NCBI RefSeq assembly: GCF_001636615.1
Contig: NZ_LGEK01000013.1
Span: 17,785 to 81,784, forward strand
DNA from: Mucilaginibacter sp. L294
Lineage (GTDB): Bacteria > Bacteroidota > Bacteroidia > Sphingobacteriales > Sphingobacteriaceae
Length of the DNA: 64,000 nucleotides
Direction: 5' to 3'
Shown: piece by piece, positions 61,943 through 64,000 of the stretch
Layout of the letters: the number at the start of each line of letters is the position of its first letter
Position numbering within the stretch: position 1 is the stretch's first letter
Notes under the pieces: generated by a model
The model's input: only the letters and a program-made list of their open reading frames with translations
Databases searched by the model: none
Told to the model about the DNA's origin: nothing
Translations under genes and position numbers: made by a program

Positions 61943-63130
61943 TTAGGCTTGGTGTGTTAATAATAATTCTACGGTTTTCGCTTTCAGGTTATCATCACCA
62001 GCTAAATCGGCCGCTGTTTTATCCTGGTCATTTAACAGTTTGGCATCGGCCCCCGCAGCCAGCAGCAGCTTAACTTTTTTATACGTTTCCCTTGCTTTAT
62101 CCTGTTCGTAATTAACGTTAAACGCGCAAACTTTATGCAGTAAGGTATTGCCACTGTTATCGACCTCGTTAATATCTATTATATCTTTCGATAGAACCAT
62201 TTCTAATACGCCGGGACTTTTTTCGGCTACCCAATCAATCCCTGATTTATCAACCCCGTAGTGTGGTGCTGTTTGCCTAATATCGGCACCATCATCTATC
62301 AGGCGCTCAAGTATTTTCAAATTATCGCCCGACTCCTTATACATCCTTCTTAAATAGCCCGTCAATATGGTTTCACCAGCCTTATCCCGAATATCAAAAT
62401 CAGGCATTTCATACGATGCAAGTTTTTCATAGATACTATAGATAGACCAATTAACCACGGCATTAAAAAACGCGGTTTCGCCTTCGTTATCAGCCTGGTT
62501 CGGCTCAGCTCCATTTTTTAAAAGTATATCTAATAAATATTCCTTACCCTTTTGAACCGCAGCCATTAGGGGCGTTTTTTTAACAATATCGGGGGCGTTA
62601 GCATCTACGCCTTCGGCAATCAGCAAATCAATATAGGCAATGCATTTATTTTCATCAGGGATATATTTACGAATCACCTGCATTATAAAATTCTCTTCGG
62701 CATTGTTTTTATAGGAAGTATCGCAACCAGCATCAATAAGTGCTTTAATAAACACGGGATGTGCACCTTTCTCGAAAGCATAACCCAACAGTGTTTGGTT
62801 GCTCACCTCGTCGTTCTTATTGGTTATTTTGGATAAGAACTGCCTAAACGATTCCAAATCAGCTTCATTATCTTTTAAAGATGTAAAAAGCTGTTCTATT
62901 ATCGTCCCGTCAAAACTATCGTACTCGTAAATATCCAGTTCTATTAAACCATTATCTATCAACAGATCCAAAAACTCAAAACGCCGGGCATTTACAATTT
63001 GCCTTATTGCATCCCCGAGCGCGAATTTTTCTATTGTTTTTGGCAGCACTTCCCCATCATCGAGCAGTTGTTTGGCTGTTTGGAAATCTGATCGTCTGAA
63101 TGCCTGTATGACAGCACTTTCATTTTGCAT
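61943..63130 (-). CDS. Ankyrin-repeat protein
   Basis: 395 residues, no signal peptide. About 8-9 more divergent ankyrin repeats (RRSDFQTAKQLLDDGEVLPK, KTPLMAAVQKGKEYLLDILLKNGAEPNQ, GNTLLHKVCAFNVNYEQDKA). There is no SHOCT domain here. It starts 94 bp after the membrane protein gene and precedes the ankyrin-SHOCT gene by 13 bp. The repeats are less regular than in its neighbour, so the two are not simple duplicates. Confidence 0.9.
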   Translation of the reverse strand: MQNESAVIQAFRRSDFQTAKQLLDDGEVLPKTIEKFALGDAIRQIVNARRFEFLDLLIDNGLIELDIYEYDSFDGTIIEQLFTSLKDNEADLESFRQFLSKITNKNDEVSNQTLLGYAFEKGAHPVFIKALIDAGCDTSYKNNAEENFIMQVIRKYIPDENKCIAYIDLLIAEGVDANAPDIVKKTPLMAAVQKGKEYLLDILLKNGAEPNQADNEGETAFFNAVVNWSIYSIYEKLASYEMPDFDIRDKAGETILTGYLRRMYKESGDNLKILERLIDDGADIRQTAPHYGVDKSGIDWVAEKSPGVLEMVLSKDIIDINEVDNSGNTLLHKVCAFNVNYEQDKARETYKKVKLLLAAGADAKLLNDQDKTAADLAGDDNLKAKTVELLLTHQA

Positions 63131-63224
63131 ATATCAAAAGCTGTTTAGTAAAAAAATAAGTTATTTTTAAAGCAATAAAATTTGAGGATTGTTTTGGTTA
63201 TTTGCCAACGCTATTGAACAGGGA

Positions 63225-63731
63225 TTACGATACGACCGGGGTGTAATTAAAATCAAGTTCAATTTTATCGGCGGTTTCACTGGCGTAATTATCGTCTGTG
63301 TAATGCCAGCCAATATTTAATTCCTGATTAGGCCGGGCTTCTATTTCGATATTATAAAAGTTGGTTGATACCACACTGGCAGCTACTAAACGCTCGTGCC
63401 GAAGGCTGATAGTATATTTACCGGCTGCAATATCTATCTTATCGGTAAACAATTCTTTGTCGTCAATTTTAATGATGCTTAGCTGTTTGGTAGTAGTAAT
63501 GCGCGATAAATTTTGCCCGCCTGCAATATCATTACTAAAATGTGCTCTAGCATTTTTAGTATCAATAGATTGCTTGACCCCGCCATAAATTACAAAAAGC
63601 ACAATAGGGCCTCCTATTCCCGCCCATGACGGCAACCCAATTTTGGTTAGGATGACGATAAGAACGATCATGCCGGCAATTGGCAGTATGGTGTTTGCAA
63701 AGCTTTGCTTAGGTTTTTGGTCGATGCTCAT
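63225..63731 (-). CDS. Two-helix membrane protein of unknown function
   Basis: 168 residues. Two hydrophobic segments (about residues 13-30, TILPIAGMIVLIVILT, and 34-52, WAGIGGPIVLFVIYGGV). The rest, from about residue 65, is beta-rich and soluble (LSIIKIDDKELFTDKIDIAAGKYTISL, YNIEIEARPNQELNIGW). No named family is recognised. It is upstream of the ankyrin gene in the same direction with a 94-bp gap and may be first in the cluster. Confidence 0.8.
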   Translation of the reverse strand: MSIDQKPKQSFANTILPIAGMIVLIVILTKIGLPSWAGIGGPIVLFVIYGGVKQSIDTKNARAHFSNDIAGGQNLSRITTTKQLSIIKIDDKELFTDKIDIAAGKYTISLRHERLVAASVVSTNFYNIEIEARPNQELNIGWHYTDDNYASETADKIELDFNYTPVVS

Positions 63732-63880
63732 ATATGGTTATTGATAGATTTCGGCTCGTAATAATTGATAACGGTCTTTTAGTAATTACAGCTTACAACA
63801 ATATATTGTTTTCGGGAATTGCGTTGTGCGGGGGTTATCATGTTGCGATAAATCACCAGGCTATGTTAAGCATCTGTCTC

Positions 63881-63960
63881 GTCCTAAAAAAAGTTTACAG
63901 GTTTTAAGATAGTCCTGTTATTTATTTACAGGTTAATAGTGTCCTGAGATAGGTTTACAA
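63881..63960. repeat. Three IS21-like 20-bp repeats, apparent element end without transposase
   Basis: Three direct repeats of the form GTCCT-N7-(G/A)TTTACA(G/A): 63881-63900, 63912-63931 and 63941-63960, spaced 31 and 29 bp. Read on the minus strand they become TGTAAAC...AGGAC, the layout of IS21-family ends. No istA/istB-like ORF is present to the left. The stretch 63732-63880 has no other feature. Confidence 0.6.
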
Positions 63961-64000
63961 TGTTACTATTTTTATGATAATAGTTCTTCCATAATTTTTC

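Noticed and set aside
1..64000. CRISPR arrays, rRNA, tRNA genes and prophage
   Set aside because: No regularly spaced repeats with unique spacers, no rRNA-like stretch and no convincing tRNA cloverleaf were seen by eye. A dedicated tRNA search could still find one.

Overview
This window is chromosomal DNA of a Bacteroidota bacterium, most likely Sphingobacteriaceae (Mucilaginibacter/Pedobacter-like). The evidence is a type IX secretion C-terminal domain, GLPGLI and TonB-dependent outer-membrane proteins, DUF3098, DUF4293 and DUF5683 family proteins, the operon orders parA-parB-DUF5683-dapB-lepB and ftsX-DUF3098-uppP-truB-ribF, promoters of the TTTG-N19-TAnnTTTG type, and no Shine-Dalgarno sequences. 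Genus is inferred from gene content and feel only. I saw no rRNA, tRNA, CRISPR array, prophage or intact transposase.

Layout. 1-5801 (minus): MoxR ATPase, DUF58/vWA protein, BatA-like and DUF4175-like membrane proteins and a truncated membrane protein, an envelope-stress/aerotolerance-type operon. 6131-10961 (plus): DUF4159 protein, a GYF_2-RDD membrane protein and a TldD/TldE protease pair. 11376-15076 (minus): an outer-membrane beta-barrel protein and a GLPGLI protein behind a promoter overlapped by a striking palindromic operator. 15112-18176 (minus): SDR, PspC, LiaF-like and a second GYF_2-RDD protein. 18271-23053 (plus): MlaE/MlaF lipid transporter, rRNA-type methyltransferase, unknown lipoprotein, Gfo/Idh/MocA oxidoreductase. 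23238-27649 (minus): lepB, dapB, DUF5683, parB, parA. 27920-38776: FMN reductase, a T9SS-exported PKD-type protein, PQQ-type sugar dehydrogenase lipoprotein, TonB receptor, GH20 hexosaminidase, BtuF-like protein, LysE exporter. 38896-47699 (mostly minus): DUF2157 protein, ribF, truB, an orphan, uppP, DUF3098, ftsX, a lipid-type ABC exporter, truA and another orphan. 47763-59879: DUF4293, a ParE-type toxin-antitoxin pair, alpha/beta hydrolase, DEAD-box helicase, two small exported proteins, gpsA, a HlyD/TolC pair, polysaccharide deacetylase and aconitase. 60574-63731 (minus): a small accessory cluster of a two-TM protein, an ankyrin protein and an ankyrin-SHOCT protein.

Most of the window is ordinary core genome. 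The unusual signal lies between genes. There are at least seven families of dispersed palindromic repeats, a duplicated 3' end of the aconitase gene with its terminator at 59818-60387, an IS21-like array of terminal repeats without a transposase at 63881-63960, and an intergenic repeat that has become the first codons of an oxidoreductase gene. The best candidate for an undescribed gene system is the ankyrin cluster flanked by the aconitase scar and the IS-like relic. Its function is unknown, and that reading is an inference.
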